Of a stretch of DNA of 64,000 nucleotides, positions 16,449-24,602 are shown piece by piece. The translations under genes and the position numbers were made by a program. This DNA comes from Anaerorhabdus sp036636695 (lineage in GTDB: Bacteria > Bacillota_I > Bacilli_A > Erysipelotrichales > Erysipelotrichaceae), in assembly GCF_036636695.1 (NCBI RefSeq), contig NZ_JAVWNW010000007.1, one strand, 5' to 3'. The stretch's first letter is position 1. Every line of letters begins with the position of its first letter. Under the pieces are notes generated by a model. The model had not been told where the DNA came from. It saw only the letters and a list, made by a program, of their open reading frames with translations, and ran no database searches.

Positions 16449-18491
16449 TCAACTCACTAGCACATGGCAAAGTGTTGAATACTTATTATCATTCGTTTTT
16501 ATACTTATTGTACAACTTCCCTTTTGAATACCTTTTACTTCTCCATTTGTTGCTATTGAACATATTTCAGGATTTATAGTTTCGTAGATTAAATCTGAGT
16601 TTGAATATTCAGTTGGCAATCCTTTTATTGTAATCAATTTTGATTCGTCAATCTTTATCAAATAATTGACTCGTTCTAAAACAATTTTATCAGCTGTTAT
16701 GATTTCTTTTTCATGCTGTTTTTTTCTTTTAAGTCGTGTACATCGCTCTAAAAATTGCCAATTTTCTAAATGTGTTCTTTTTGATGGAATGATTGAAGCG
16801 TTACTGTTGTTTAAAACATTCCAAGTTTTAGACAGTCCTAATTTACTTGCAAGTGTTTTCTTTGAATTGACTGTAATATCAAGCAGTAAATTTGCCTTAA
16901 TATCACCACATACTTTTACATCATCTCGAGTTATTGTACTTTCATCTACTATATCCAATGGAGCATTGATTTTGGTTGTTGTTATTTCTCCATTTCTATC
17001 ATATAAATGAACAGTTGTAGCTACGCTTCCTTCGATTCCACCTTTTATACCAATATCAATAAGATGAATATTTGCAGCTTTAAGTGATGTAGTAAATCCC
17101 AATGTAGAATTAGCACTTGCTTTCATTATAAAATCAAGATCTCTTTCATTATTACTGAAAGTTCGAAGTTTATTATTCCTAATCTCAAGCCCTATCTGAT
17201 GTTGATTCATTAGTACAATTTCAATCTTTCCACTTGCATATAAGTGAAGTTGCAACTTCATCCCTAAAGTGAGTACAGGAACGTTTGGGATAGGAACTTG
17301 AATATCACAAATCGGTATTAATACACCATCCATTTCCTCACTTTCATGAAAAGTATTAACTATTTTTGTAACTAAATCTTTACCTTCAAAATTTTTAAAA
17401 TCAGAATAATAATTTTTAAATTTTGTATTATGATATTTTATTGATTCAAGCGTTGAAAAATCAAGTTTGAAATAAGCATCTTCAATCATATTTGAACTAG
17501 TTTTCCAACGTATTGTTGGTTTTACTTTATATAGTTTTATTTCACTTACAAGTTCGCCATATTTTTGTTTCTTTTTAATTTTAACTTGGATACCTTCATT
17601 ATCAACATTAAATGTCCCACTTAAATCTCCTAACTGGAATTCTTTTAGAACCATCTTATCAATCTTATATTCATTTGGATTAATTTCTTCAAAAGAAGAA
17701 GTGATAGAAGCATTTGAAAAATCAATTTCAAAACTTCCATCAACTTCGACATTATTGAACAATTCAAAATAATCAACTTCACTCAATTGTACTTCTGTAA
17801 ATTCTTCACTTTTTTTTATTTTTTCAACTCTAAAATATTGATCTTCTCCATCATTCCAATGGGTAATATCCTTCTCATTAAAATTGACTTCATCTTGGTA
17901 TCGAATTATTTTTTCACTCTCATTGAATTCGATTGGAATTTCAGCTTCAATTATTTCTTCATTTAGATCAATTTGAGTAATATCTTTACTATCATAATTA
18001 TTGATATATCCTAAAACTAAATTTAGTTTCTCATCCGCAAGAACACGGTCCACTTTCTCTAAAGGATTAAACATGCCTCTTTTATCTGTTTGGAATATAC
18101 CCAGACTAATAGACTTTGCACAATGTTCAGGGAAGTTACTTTTTGATGCATCTTTTGTTGCAGCAGCATTTAATTCTTCGTGCATTAAATTCACCAATGT
18201 ATATGCAACAAATTCCTTTGTAAGCAGCGAATCCACATCAATAGGTTGAGTCGTATCTAATATTCCCCATTCAACACTTGCTTGAACATATGAAAAATAT
18301 TGATTATCCTCCTTAATATTTAAAAAATAAGGATTACTTTTTGTGGATTCAGGTATATTAGCATTAATAACAATTTTTTCTAACCATTCTCCAACAGTAA
18401 TTGATTCAACTTTCTTAGAACATCCAACATTCACAAACATAAAAATGCAGAGGATAATTTGTAAAGCTTTAGAAATTTGACGCATTCGCAT
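16449..18491 (-). CDS. Large lipoprotein of the type VII-like locus, with SLH-like and Big2-like ends
   Basis: This 680-aa protein has a lipoprotein signal (hydrophobic LQIILCIFMFVNVGC, lipobox Cys24), so it should be anchored outside the membrane. Residues about 30-170 resemble S-layer-homology repeats (YFSYVQASVEWGIL, LLTKEFVAYTLVNLM). The middle 400 residues are beta-rich and unrecognised. The last 80 residues look like a bacterial Ig-like (Big2) domain (LPTEYSNSDLIYETINPEICSI, NGEVKGIQKGSCTISI). It overlaps the second WXG100 gene by 23 bases and abuts the ATPase gene. Canonical type VII loci have EssB, EssA and EsaA in this position; none matches this protein. I infer a structural partner or an anchored substrate. 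Confidence 0.75.
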   Translation of the reverse strand: MRMRQISKALQIILCIFMFVNVGCSKKVESITVGEWLEKIVINANIPESTKSNPYFLNIKEDNQYFSYVQASVEWGILDTTQPIDVDSLLTKEFVAYTLVNLMHEELNAAATKDASKSNFPEHCAKSISLGIFQTDKRGMFNPLEKVDRVLADEKLNLVLGYINNYDSKDITQIDLNEEIIEAEIPIEFNESEKIIRYQDEVNFNEKDITHWNDGEDQYFRVEKIKKSEEFTEVQLSEVDYFELFNNVEVDGSFEIDFSNASITSSFEEINPNEYKIDKMVLKEFQLGDLSGTFNVDNEGIQVKIKKKQKYGELVSEIKLYKVKPTIRWKTSSNMIEDAYFKLDFSTLESIKYHNTKFKNYYSDFKNFEGKDLVTKIVNTFHESEEMDGVLIPICDIQVPIPNVPVLTLGMKLQLHLYASGKIEIVLMNQHQIGLEIRNNKLRTFSNNERDLDFIMKASANSTLGFTTSLKAANIHLIDIGIKGGIEGSVATTVHLYDRNGEITTTKINAPLDIVDESTITRDDVKVCGDIKANLLLDITVNSKKTLASKLGLSKTWNVLNNSNASIIPSKRTHLENWQFLERCTRLKRKKQHEKEIITADKIVLERVNYLIKIDESKLITIKGLPTEYSNSDLIYETINPEICSIATNGEVKGIQKGSCTISIKTNDNKYSTLCHVLVS

Positions 18492-18762
18492 TAATTGTAT
18501 TCTCTAAAGAATCATAACTAGAAACTGTTAAATCCAAGAAAGTTGCATACGACTGAATAACTTCCCTTTGCTGATCAAAACGATTTGAAAAAATGGTGAA
18601 TTTACCACGAATTGTTTCACCAGATTCACTTATCCATGATCCATTTAAACTATCCATCTCTTTTTTAATAAGTTGTAGATGATCATATATTTGATTACCT
18701 AGATTTCTTAATTGCCCAACACATTCTGAAACCTCATTTAAAGATATTTTAATATCGTCCAT
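18469..18762 (-). CDS. WXG100-family protein, variant motif
   Basis: This 97-aa helical-hairpin protein has Trp43 at the expected turn (LNGSWISESG), but the Gly of WXG is replaced by Ser (W-I-S). The tail has the type VII export motif YxxxE (Tyr83-Glu87, YDSLE). WXG100 proteins are secreted as dimers by EssC-type machines. It lies 9 bases downstream of the other WXG100 gene, so a heterodimer (EsxA/EsxB-like) is plausible. No signal peptide is present. The family call rests on size, helix pattern, Trp position and context. Confidence 0.82.
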   Translation of the reverse strand: MDDIKISLNEVSECVGQLRNLGNQIYDHLQLIKKEMDSLNGSWISESGETIRGKFTIFSNRFDQQREVIQSYATFLDLTVSSYDSLENTINANASNF

Positions 18763-18771
18763 ATTTTCCTC

Positions 18772-19065
18772 CTATATTCTTGTTACTTGATTCATTAGTT
18801 CGTTTTGCGTTTCCCGATAGGCTCTTGAAGAATTTCTCAAAAACTCAGCATATTGCTGACAAAGCATTTGAATTTGCTTAAAATCACCTTCAAATTGTCT
18901 AATTTGATTTGTAAAAGCAATATTATCTTTTCCTTGCCAAGCATTTTTCATTTTTTCTACTTCTTCAAACAGCTGTGAATAACATCGTTGATATTCTTGT
19001 GTTTCACCTTCTATTTTCATTGCACTTGCATCTAATCTTACAGGATCTACATAGATCTTTTTCAT
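18772..19065 (-). CDS. WXG100-family protein (EsxA-like)
   Basis: This 97-aa protein has the canonical WQG turn at residues 43-45 (KNAWQGKDN) between two amphipathic helices, and a C-terminal Tyr83 with Gln in place of the acid of YxxxD/E. It is the first gene of the locus and has a strong ribosome site (GGAAGGTGATGAA). WXG100 proteins are small secreted dimers and hallmark substrates of type VII systems. Both WXG100 proteins are the same length, with Trp at the same position, suggesting duplication. Confidence 0.9.
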   Translation of the reverse strand: MKKIYVDPVRLDASAMKIEGETQEYQRCYSQLFEEVEKMKNAWQGKDNIAFTNQIRQFEGDFKQIQMLCQQYAEFLRNSSRAYRETQNELMNQVTRI

Positions 19066-19396
19066 TTCATCACCTTCCTTATCTATTTATAGTTAAGGGA
19101 TTGAAAACTCCTAAAAAATTATTTTTAAAATTGATGAAACTTATTATTTTTATGAATTAGCATTTGTTTACTCTTTTATTCATCTAATACACACATGAAA
19201 AAGTATGGATTCAATAGCTTCGTTTAAGAGAACTTTGGCTTCTTGAATAGCAGATAAAGGCAGATAATCATTGGTACCATAAAAAGATTTCACTTTCTTT
19301 TGGAGTGAATCAATTTGTATACCATGGTAGTTTTTATGATAGATGAGACGATAAGAACAAATCAACATTTGATGATATAAGTGGAGAACTTCCCAT
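19066..19396. other. Gene-poor gap upstream of the type VII-like locus
   Basis: This 331-bp AT-rich stretch separates rbfA from the first WXG100 gene. It must hold the promoter of the secretion locus; TATAAA near 19090 (minus strand) is a candidate -10 without a convincing -35. Apart from one doubtful 62-codon frame at 19180-19368 I see no gene, RNA or repeat. Confidence 0.5.
19180..19368 (-). CDS. Doubtful 62-codon frame or gene remnant
   Basis: It encodes MLICSYRLIYHKNYHGIQID... ending in a helical segment. The same frame stays open upstream to the rbfA terminator (IVWEVLHLYHQ), where no start codon exists. The ATG lacks a ribosome site. The composition (Tyr, His, regular helix periodicity) looks protein-like, so it may be the 3' remnant of a lost gene. 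I do not recognise it. Confidence 0.25.
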   Translation of the reverse strand: MLICSYRLIYHKNYHGIQIDSLQKKVKSFYGTNDYLPLSAIQEAKVLLNEAIESILFHVCIR

Positions 19397-19426
19397 ACGA
19401 TAAAAAAAGATCTCTATTTAGAGACC
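19397..19426 (-). terminator. Terminator of the rimP-nusA-infB-rbfA operon
   Basis: Minus strand: AAGGTCTCT and AGAGATCTT form a 9-bp stem (one G-U) with an AAAT loop and a T7 tract. It overlaps the rbfA stop region. Confidence 0.85.
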
Positions 19427-19773
19427 TTTTCATCGTTTTTGTGTATTTCTTGAAGAATCGCATCAATTTTACGACTCTTATTTAATGTATCATCTAGTTT
19501 GAAGATTAGATCTGGTACTTTTCGTATTGTCAATCGTTTTGCAAGTTCTGAACGAATGAACCCTTTAGCGCGATTTAAAGCTTTCATACCAGCTTCATTT
19601 CTTTCTTGTTTACCTAGAAAAGAAACATAAATCGTTGCATATGAATAATCATTTGTAACCTGCACATCCGTAATAGTTATAAACCCAATTGTTGGATCCT
19701 TAAGTGTAAATTGAATAATATCACTTACTTCTTTAAGGACAATTTGATTTATTCTTTCTTGCTTAACTTTCAT
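19414..19773 (-). CDS. rbfA: 30S ribosome-binding factor A
   Basis: RbfA binds immature 30S subunits and helps process and fold the 5' end of 16S rRNA. The 119-aa KH-like protein begins MKVKQERINQIVLKEVSDIIQ, with the conserved KDPTIGFITITDVQVTNDYSYATIYVSF core. Its ATG overlaps the infB stop (TAATG), so the genes are coupled. It is the last gene of the operon; unlike in Bacillus, truB does not follow. Confidence 0.96.
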   Translation of the reverse strand: MKVKQERINQIVLKEVSDIIQFTLKDPTIGFITITDVQVTNDYSYATIYVSFLGKQERNEAGMKALNRAKGFIRSELAKRLTIRKVPDLIFKLDDTLNKSRKIDAILQEIHKNDEKVSK

Positions 19774-21623
19774 TAAACTTGTTTAACTTCTTGATCTTGA
19801 TATGCTTCCACAATATCGCCTTCTTTAATATCATTGAAGTTTTCAATTGTGATACCACATTCATACCCACTTGAAACTTCTTTAGCGTCATTTTGGAAAC
19901 GTTTTAATGAACCAAGAACTCCTGTATAAACAACAATACCATCACGAATTAAACGAACACCACAATCACGAACAAGTTTACCATCACTCACCATACATCC
20001 AGCAATAGTACCAACTTTAGATACTTTGAATGTTTGACGAACAACAGCTTGACCAATTACTACTTCTTCATAAACTGGAGCTAACATACCCTTCATTGCA
20101 AGTTCCATTTCCTCTACTGCTTTGTAGATAATGTTATGCAAACGAATATCGATACCTTCTTCTTCAGCTTTTTTACGAACATTCGCATCAGGGCGAACGT
20201 TGAAACCATAGATAACTGCTTTTGATGCACTTGCAAGCATAACATCTGATTCAGAAATTGCTCCTGCTTGTGAACGAATAACATTTACCTTAATACCAGA
20301 TACATCAATTTTTTCTAAAGAAGCTTTAACAGCTTCCGCAGTACCTTGAACATCTGATTTAACAATTACTGGAATTTCTTGAACAGAACCTGCTTCAATT
20401 TGTGCAGCTAAATCATCTAAAGACATTGCTGAAGTAGATTTACGTTCTTGTTCAATCTTAGTTTGAGAACGTCTTTCTGCAACTGAACGAGCAGCTTTTT
20501 CAGAAGCAAATGCTTTGAAGTTATCTCCCGCAACTGGAACATCATTTAAACCAATAATTTCTACTGGAGTAGATGGACCTGCTTCTTTAATTTCGCGACC
20601 GCGATCATCTGTCATTTTACGTACACGTCCAAAGCATGCACCAACAACAATTGGATCACCCGCTTTTAATGTACCATTTTGTACAAGTAATGTTGTTACT
20701 GGACCTCTACCTTTATCAAGCTTTGCTTCAATAACTGTACCTGTAGCCATACGCTTAGGATTAGCTTTAAAATCACGAACTTCAGAAACAACTAAAATAG
20801 TTTCTAAAATGTCCTTAATTCCTTCTCCCGCTTTTGCACTACATTTAACGAAAATAGTTTCTCCGCCCCACTCTTCAGGCATAAGACCTAATTCAGACAT
20901 TTCATTCATAACACGATCTGGATTAGCTTCTGGCTTATCCATTTTGTTTACTGCAACAATAATAGGTACTTCTGCCGCTTTTGCATGGTCAACTGCTTCT
21001 TTTGTTTGAGGCATTACACCATCATCCGCTGCAACTACGATAATACATAAATCTGTTACTTTTGCCCCACGCGCACGCATAGCAGTAAATGCTTCATGCC
21101 CTGGAGTGTCTAAGAAGGTTAGTTTCTTACCATGTACAACAACTTGGTACGCACCAATATGTTGTGTAATTCCACCAAATTCACCTTCAACCACACGTGT
21201 TTTACGAATAGAGTCAAGCAATGTAGTTTTACCATGGTCAACATGCCCCATGATAGTAACAATTGGTGGTCTTTCTTCAAGAAGCTTAGGATCATCAACT
21301 TCATTATCTTCTAAACTATCTTCATCAACAATTTCTTCTTTTTGTGCTTCAATTCCATATTCCATACAAATCAATTGAATTGTTTCTTCATCTAAAGAAC
21401 TATTGATTGTTACCATCTTAGATAACATGAAAAGTAATTTAATTAATTCACTCGCTGATTTATTGCATTTTTGTGCTAACTCACCAACAGTTATTCCTTC
21501 CGTGTATGTAATTTCTTTTACAACAACATCATTCTTCGGAATAAATGTTTTCTGTTGTCTGTTGTTATTGTTTCCTGTATTGCTTCTTCTTTTACCTCTT
21601 GCTGCTACTTGTTTTGCCATCAT
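19773..21623 (-). CDS. infB: Translation initiation factor IF-2
   Basis: IF-2 is the GTPase that brings initiator tRNA to the 30S subunit. At 616 aa it has a short N-terminal region: a basic leader (residues 1-25), the IF2N domain (ITVGELAQKCNKSASELIKLLF), an acidic linker, then the G domain with GHVDHGKTTLL (G1), DTPGHEAF (G3) and NKMDKPEA (G4). The C-terminal domains end ITIENFNDIKEGDIVEAYQ. Two adjacent ATGs are possible; the second (21620) is better spaced from GAGGTGG. It follows ylxQ by 6 bases. Confidence 0.97.
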   Translation of the reverse strand: MMAKQVAARGKRRSNTGNNNNRQQKTFIPKNDVVVKEITYTEGITVGELAQKCNKSASELIKLLFMLSKMVTINSSLDEETIQLICMEYGIEAQKEEIVDEDSLEDNEVDDPKLLEERPPIVTIMGHVDHGKTTLLDSIRKTRVVEGEFGGITQHIGAYQVVVHGKKLTFLDTPGHEAFTAMRARGAKVTDLCIIVVAADDGVMPQTKEAVDHAKAAEVPIIVAVNKMDKPEANPDRVMNEMSELGLMPEEWGGETIFVKCSAKAGEGIKDILETILVVSEVRDFKANPKRMATGTVIEAKLDKGRGPVTTLLVQNGTLKAGDPIVVGACFGRVRKMTDDRGREIKEAGPSTPVEIIGLNDVPVAGDNFKAFASEKAARSVAERRSQTKIEQERKSTSAMSLDDLAAQIEAGSVQEIPVIVKSDVQGTAEAVKASLEKIDVSGIKVNVIRSQAGAISESDVMLASASKAVIYGFNVRPDANVRKKAEEEGIDIRLHNIIYKAVEEMELAMKGMLAPVYEEVVIGQAVVRQTFKVSKVGTIAGCMVSDGKLVRDCGVRLIRDGIVVYTGVLGSLKRFQNDAKEVSSGYECGITIENFNDIKEGDIVEAYQDQEVKQV

Positions 21624-21629
21624 TCCACC

Positions 21630-21926
21630 TCATTTCAAACAATTTTGTATTGCCTTGGCAAAGCCCTCATCTACAACAGCGACAAACGATACATCTGCAC
21701 GACCAATTGTATATGCAAGTTCTGCCTTAGACTCAACTTTTAATACCTCAACTTGATAAAATGTACATTTATCAAGCACTTTCTTCTGTGTATTCAATGA
21801 ACAATCTTCAGCTAACAACACAATTTTTGCATCTTTTTTTTGGATTGCTTTGATTGCCGTATCACCGATTAATATCTTGCGAGCACGGCAAGCCATCCCA
21901 ATATATCCTGCAAGTTTTTTATCCAC
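21630..21926 (-). CDS. ylxQ: L7Ae-family RNA-binding protein YlxQ
   Basis: This 98-aa protein has the L7Ae/L30e/S12e fold: LAGYIGMACRARKILIGDTAIKAIQKKDAKIVLLAEDCS. Homologues bind kink-turn RNAs; the role of YlxQ itself is poorly defined. It starts with GTG (ribosome site GAGGT) and overlaps ylxR by 8 bases, the conserved order between nusA and infB. Confidence 0.92.
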   Translation of the reverse strand: MDKKLAGYIGMACRARKILIGDTAIKAIQKKDAKIVLLAEDCSLNTQKKVLDKCTFYQVEVLKVESKAELAYTIGRADVSFVAVVDEGFAKAIQNCLK

Positions 21927-22176
21927 GAATTACCTCAAGAATTTTTTCATAAACTTCATCTGGAATTGGGCATTCTAGTGCTTTTGAAAGTGAACCTTTT
22001 TTCTTGGCTATTTCAACCGCAGCTATATCTTTTTTAAGATAAGCTCCTCTTCCATTCATTTTTCCTGTCGTATCAACTTCAATAATACCCTCAGGAGTTT
22101 TAACAATTCGTAACAATTCTTTCTTCGGACATTGTTCTTGTGTTGCAACACATTTTCTCATTGGAATCTTTTTCAT
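21919..22176 (-). CDS. ylxR: YlxR/RnpM family RNA-binding protein
   Basis: The 85-aa protein (from the ATG at 22176, MKKIPMRKCVATQ) has the DUF448 signature CVATQEQCPKKELLRIVK and GRGAYL. B. subtilis YlxR (RnpM) is reported to bind and modulate RNase P. In-frame GTGs at 22185-22188 lie against the nusA stop and have no ribosome site. It is coupled to nusA upstream and ylxQ downstream. Confidence 0.93.
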   Translation of the reverse strand: MKKIPMRKCVATQEQCPKKELLRIVKTPEGIIEVDTTGKMNGRGAYLKKDIAAVEIAKKKGSLSKALECPIPDEVYEKILEVIRG

Positions 22177-22187
22177 ACACTTCACCA

Positions 22188-23834
22188 CTAATCTTCTTCG
22201 TAGTATTCCTCAAATTCATCATAATCAATTTCGTCAGAGTAAGCTTCAAGTGCTTCTTGCTCTTCACGTAAACGGATTTCTTCCAATTCTTCTTCTGAGT
22301 ATACTGGTTTGATATCATAGTCCTTATCTTTTTTGATATCAATTGAACGTAATTTACGTTCATCTTCATCTTTTTTCTTACGTTTTTTGAATTCAGGTTT
22401 ATCTGTTTTAGGTTTAGGTGTTTCCGCAAGTTTTTCAAATACAGATACATAATCTGTACGTACTTTAGGTTCACGTTTAACTTTTTTAACAACTTTTTCT
22501 GTTTCAACTTTTTCTTCAGTTTTCTTAACTGGTTCTTCTACTGGAGTAGGTTTAACTTCCTCTACTGCCTCAACTACTTCAATTGTTTCAACAACTGGTG
22601 TTTCTTCAATAACTTCCACCACTGGTTCAACAACCTCTACTACTTCTTCTATTGCATCTTCTACAATTTCTTCAACTGCTTCAATTTCCATTTCTTGTTC
22701 CATTTGAGCAATCGTTCTAGAAGCTAATTCACGTTTGAATTTCTCTTGTTCAACTTCATAATTAAACATTAGCTTATCAAAATCAGCACCTTGTTCAATT
22801 AATTCTTCTTTAGTCTTAATATCAATTTTCATATTAGTAAGTTTCACTGCTAAGCGAGCATTCTTACCTTTTTTACCAATTGCTAATGATAATTGACTAT
22901 TATCAACCACAACTAATAATGAGCGTTTCTCTTCAGTTGGTAATACTGCAATAACTTCTGCAGGAGCCAATGCATTTTTAACTAACTCAGTTGTATTTTC
23001 ACTCCATTCAAAGATATCAATTTTTTCACCATTTAATTCATCGCTAATTTCTTGAACACGTTGTCCACGAGGCCCAATACAAGCACCACGAGGATCAATA
23101 TCATCATTCTTTGAATAAACAGCCATTTTTGTTCTTTCGCCTGCTTCACGAGCAATTCCACGAATTTCTACAATACCTTGATAAATTTCTGGGACTTCTT
23201 TTTCAAACAAACGTTTAACAAGTTTAGCATCCGCACGTGATACTAAAACTTGTGAACCCTTCGTATCTTTATTACATTCAGTAATAACTACACGAATTTT
23301 TTGACCTTCTTGATAGCGTTCACCAGGAATTTGAGCTCCTTTAGGCATCAACGCAATTGTTTTGCCTAAGTTAACTAAAATGAATTTTTCTTCAACAGAT
23401 TCAACAATACCAAGTACCATTTCATCTAATAAATCAATGTATTCATCATACACAGCTTGTTTTTCTGCTTCACGAATTTTTTGTTTCATTACATTCTTTG
23501 CTAATAATGCAGCAGCACGTCCTAAATCATTAATAGATACTTCATGCTCAATGTATTCACCTAATTGAATTTCAGGATTTTCTTCTTTTGCTTCTTCTAA
23601 AGAAATTTCAAGTTCTTCATCTTCTACATCACTAACAACTAAATATTGTTGAAAAACAGTAATCTTACCTGTCTTATCATTAATATCAACACGTACAAGA
23701 ATATCTGGAATATCGACATGTTTACGATATGCTTTTGCTAGGGCTTCCATTAATGCCTCTTTAACAATGTCTTTTGAGATTTTACGATCATCCTCAATTA
23801 ATTGCATTGCTTTTAATAAATCTTTAAAATTCAT
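22188..23834 (-). CDS. nusA: Transcription factor NusA with a long acidic C-terminal tail
   Basis: NusA binds RNA polymerase and modulates pausing, termination and antitermination. Residues 1-345 are standard: N-terminal domain (MNFKDLLKAMQLIEDD), S1 domain (about 132-200), KH1/KH2 (DPRGACIGPRGQRVQEISDEL; LAIGKKGKNARLAVKLT). The protein is 548 aa, against about 370 in Bacillus. The extra 190 residues are a Val/Glu-rich run (about 380-440), a Lys/Arg-rich block (KFKKRKKKDEDERK type) and a Glu/Asp/Tyr-rich end (DYDEFEEYYEED). This tail is disordered-looking and is not the E. coli AR repeat. Confidence 0.97.
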   Translation of the reverse strand: MNFKDLLKAMQLIEDDRKISKDIVKEALMEALAKAYRKHVDIPDILVRVDINDKTGKITVFQQYLVVSDVEDEELEISLEEAKEENPEIQLGEYIEHEVSINDLGRAAALLAKNVMKQKIREAEKQAVYDEYIDLLDEMVLGIVESVEEKFILVNLGKTIALMPKGAQIPGERYQEGQKIRVVITECNKDTKGSQVLVSRADAKLVKRLFEKEVPEIYQGIVEIRGIAREAGERTKMAVYSKNDDIDPRGACIGPRGQRVQEISDELNGEKIDIFEWSENTTELVKNALAPAEVIAVLPTEEKRSLLVVVDNSQLSLAIGKKGKNARLAVKLTNMKIDIKTKEELIEQGADFDKLMFNYEVEQEKFKRELASRTIAQMEQEMEIEAVEEIVEDAIEEVVEVVEPVVEVIEETPVVETIEVVEAVEEVKPTPVEEPVKKTEEKVETEKVVKKVKREPKVRTDYVSVFEKLAETPKPKTDKPEFKKRKKKDEDERKLRSIDIKKDKDYDIKPVYSEEELEEIRLREEQEALEAYSDEIDYDEFEEYYEED

Positions 23835-23857
23835 TTCTATTATTCTCCTTTTGAATT

Positions 23858-24325
23858 TTATATTCTTACTGCCAAACGGCAGAATTCGATATCTTCTTGG
23901 TTAAATGTAACTTCACGTGTTAATGCTTTGTCGCGATAATTCATTGTTACTTCACCATTTTCAACTTTAAGTAAATCCCCAACAATTTCCAACATTTTCT
24001 TTGCTGGATGTTTTAAGCGAACATAAATATGTTGTCCAATTAAATAACCTAATTCACTCAATTCCTTGACTTCTCTTTCAGCTCCTGGTGAACACACTTC
24101 TAAAAAGTATTCATCCAATTCAGGATATTGTTCATCAAGTATTAAAGATAGTTTTTCTGAAACATCAGCACAGGTATCGATATCCATGCTACCATCTTGT
24201 TTCATAATTGAAATTTGCAAAATACGATTTTTCTTTTCATTTACCCATTTAACATCGTAGAGTTTTACATTAAATGGTGTAAGTTCGGGTAAAATTAGCT
24301 CTTTAATTTTGTCGAGTTGATCCAT
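23858..24325 (-). CDS. rimP: Ribosome maturation factor RimP
   Basis: RimP assists 30S assembly. With the ATG at 24325 (ribosome site AAAGGAGA, 5 bases upstream) the product is 155 aa: MDQLDKIKELILPELTP, the family core LEVCSPGAEREVKELSEL, and a C-terminal SH3-like domain. An in-frame ATG at 24361, itself preceded by AGGAG, would add 12 residues; the two starts straddle a strong hairpin. It heads the rimP-nusA operon. Confidence 0.94.
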   Translation of the reverse strand: MDQLDKIKELILPELTPFNVKLYDVKWVNEKKNRILQISIMKQDGSMDIDTCADVSEKLSLILDEQYPELDEYFLEVCSPGAEREVKELSELGYLIGQHIYVRLKHPAKKMLEIVGDLLKVENGEVTMNYRDKALTREVTFNQEDIEFCRLAVRI

Positions 24326-24347
24326 ACGTTCTCCTTTAAACAACAAT

Positions 24348-24374
24348 GAAGGAGTGGTCATCAACCACTCCTCA
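24348..24374 (-). promoter_or_regulatory. Hairpin in the rimP leader enclosing an alternative start
   Basis: Minus strand: GAGGAGTGGT, loop TGATG, ACCACTCCTTC. The 5' arm contains AGGAG and the loop contains ATG, the in-frame upstream rimP start. Folding would hide that ribosome site and leave the second one (AAAGGAGA) free. It could also slow or terminate transcription, although no clean T run follows. A weak promoter (TATACA, 17 bases, TATTAT) lies just upstream, near 24394-24422. Confidence 0.55.
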
Positions 24375-24576
24375 GTTCTTACATGTCAATATAATACCAC
24401 TTTCTTTACTGTTTGTATAGTATTTTATCTATAAACAGCCTGTTTTTCAGATAAGCCCAATTATTTTTCAAATCCGTGAATTGGTCTTTTCCGCTTTTTA
24501 TTTTCTCCATATCTTCCACATAAGGTAATCAATCACTTTCTAAATCATTAAAAATTGCAATATTCCTTATAATTTC

Positions 24577-24602
24577 AAGAAAAAAGGAACTTACGTTCCT
24601 TA
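24577..24602 (-). terminator. polC terminator
   Basis: Minus strand: AAGGAAC, loop GTAA, GTTCCTT, then TTTT. It overlaps the polC stop codon. The 200 bases beyond, up to rimP, hold only the rimP promoter and leader. Confidence 0.8.

Noticed and set aside
20515..21009. 164-codon open frame on the plus strand
   Set aside because: It is antisense to infB, whose protein is full length and clearly conserved. The antisense frame has no ribosome site or recognisable domain.
22100..22507. 135-codon minus-strand frame rich in Lys and Leu
   Set aside because: It lies in another frame of the nusA tail; its composition merely reflects GAA/AAG-rich codons.
22560..22700. Repetitive GAA/GTT-rich DNA
   Set aside because: It encodes the Val/Glu-rich tail of NusA. 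The period is irregular, so it is not a CRISPR array or a tandem DNA repeat.
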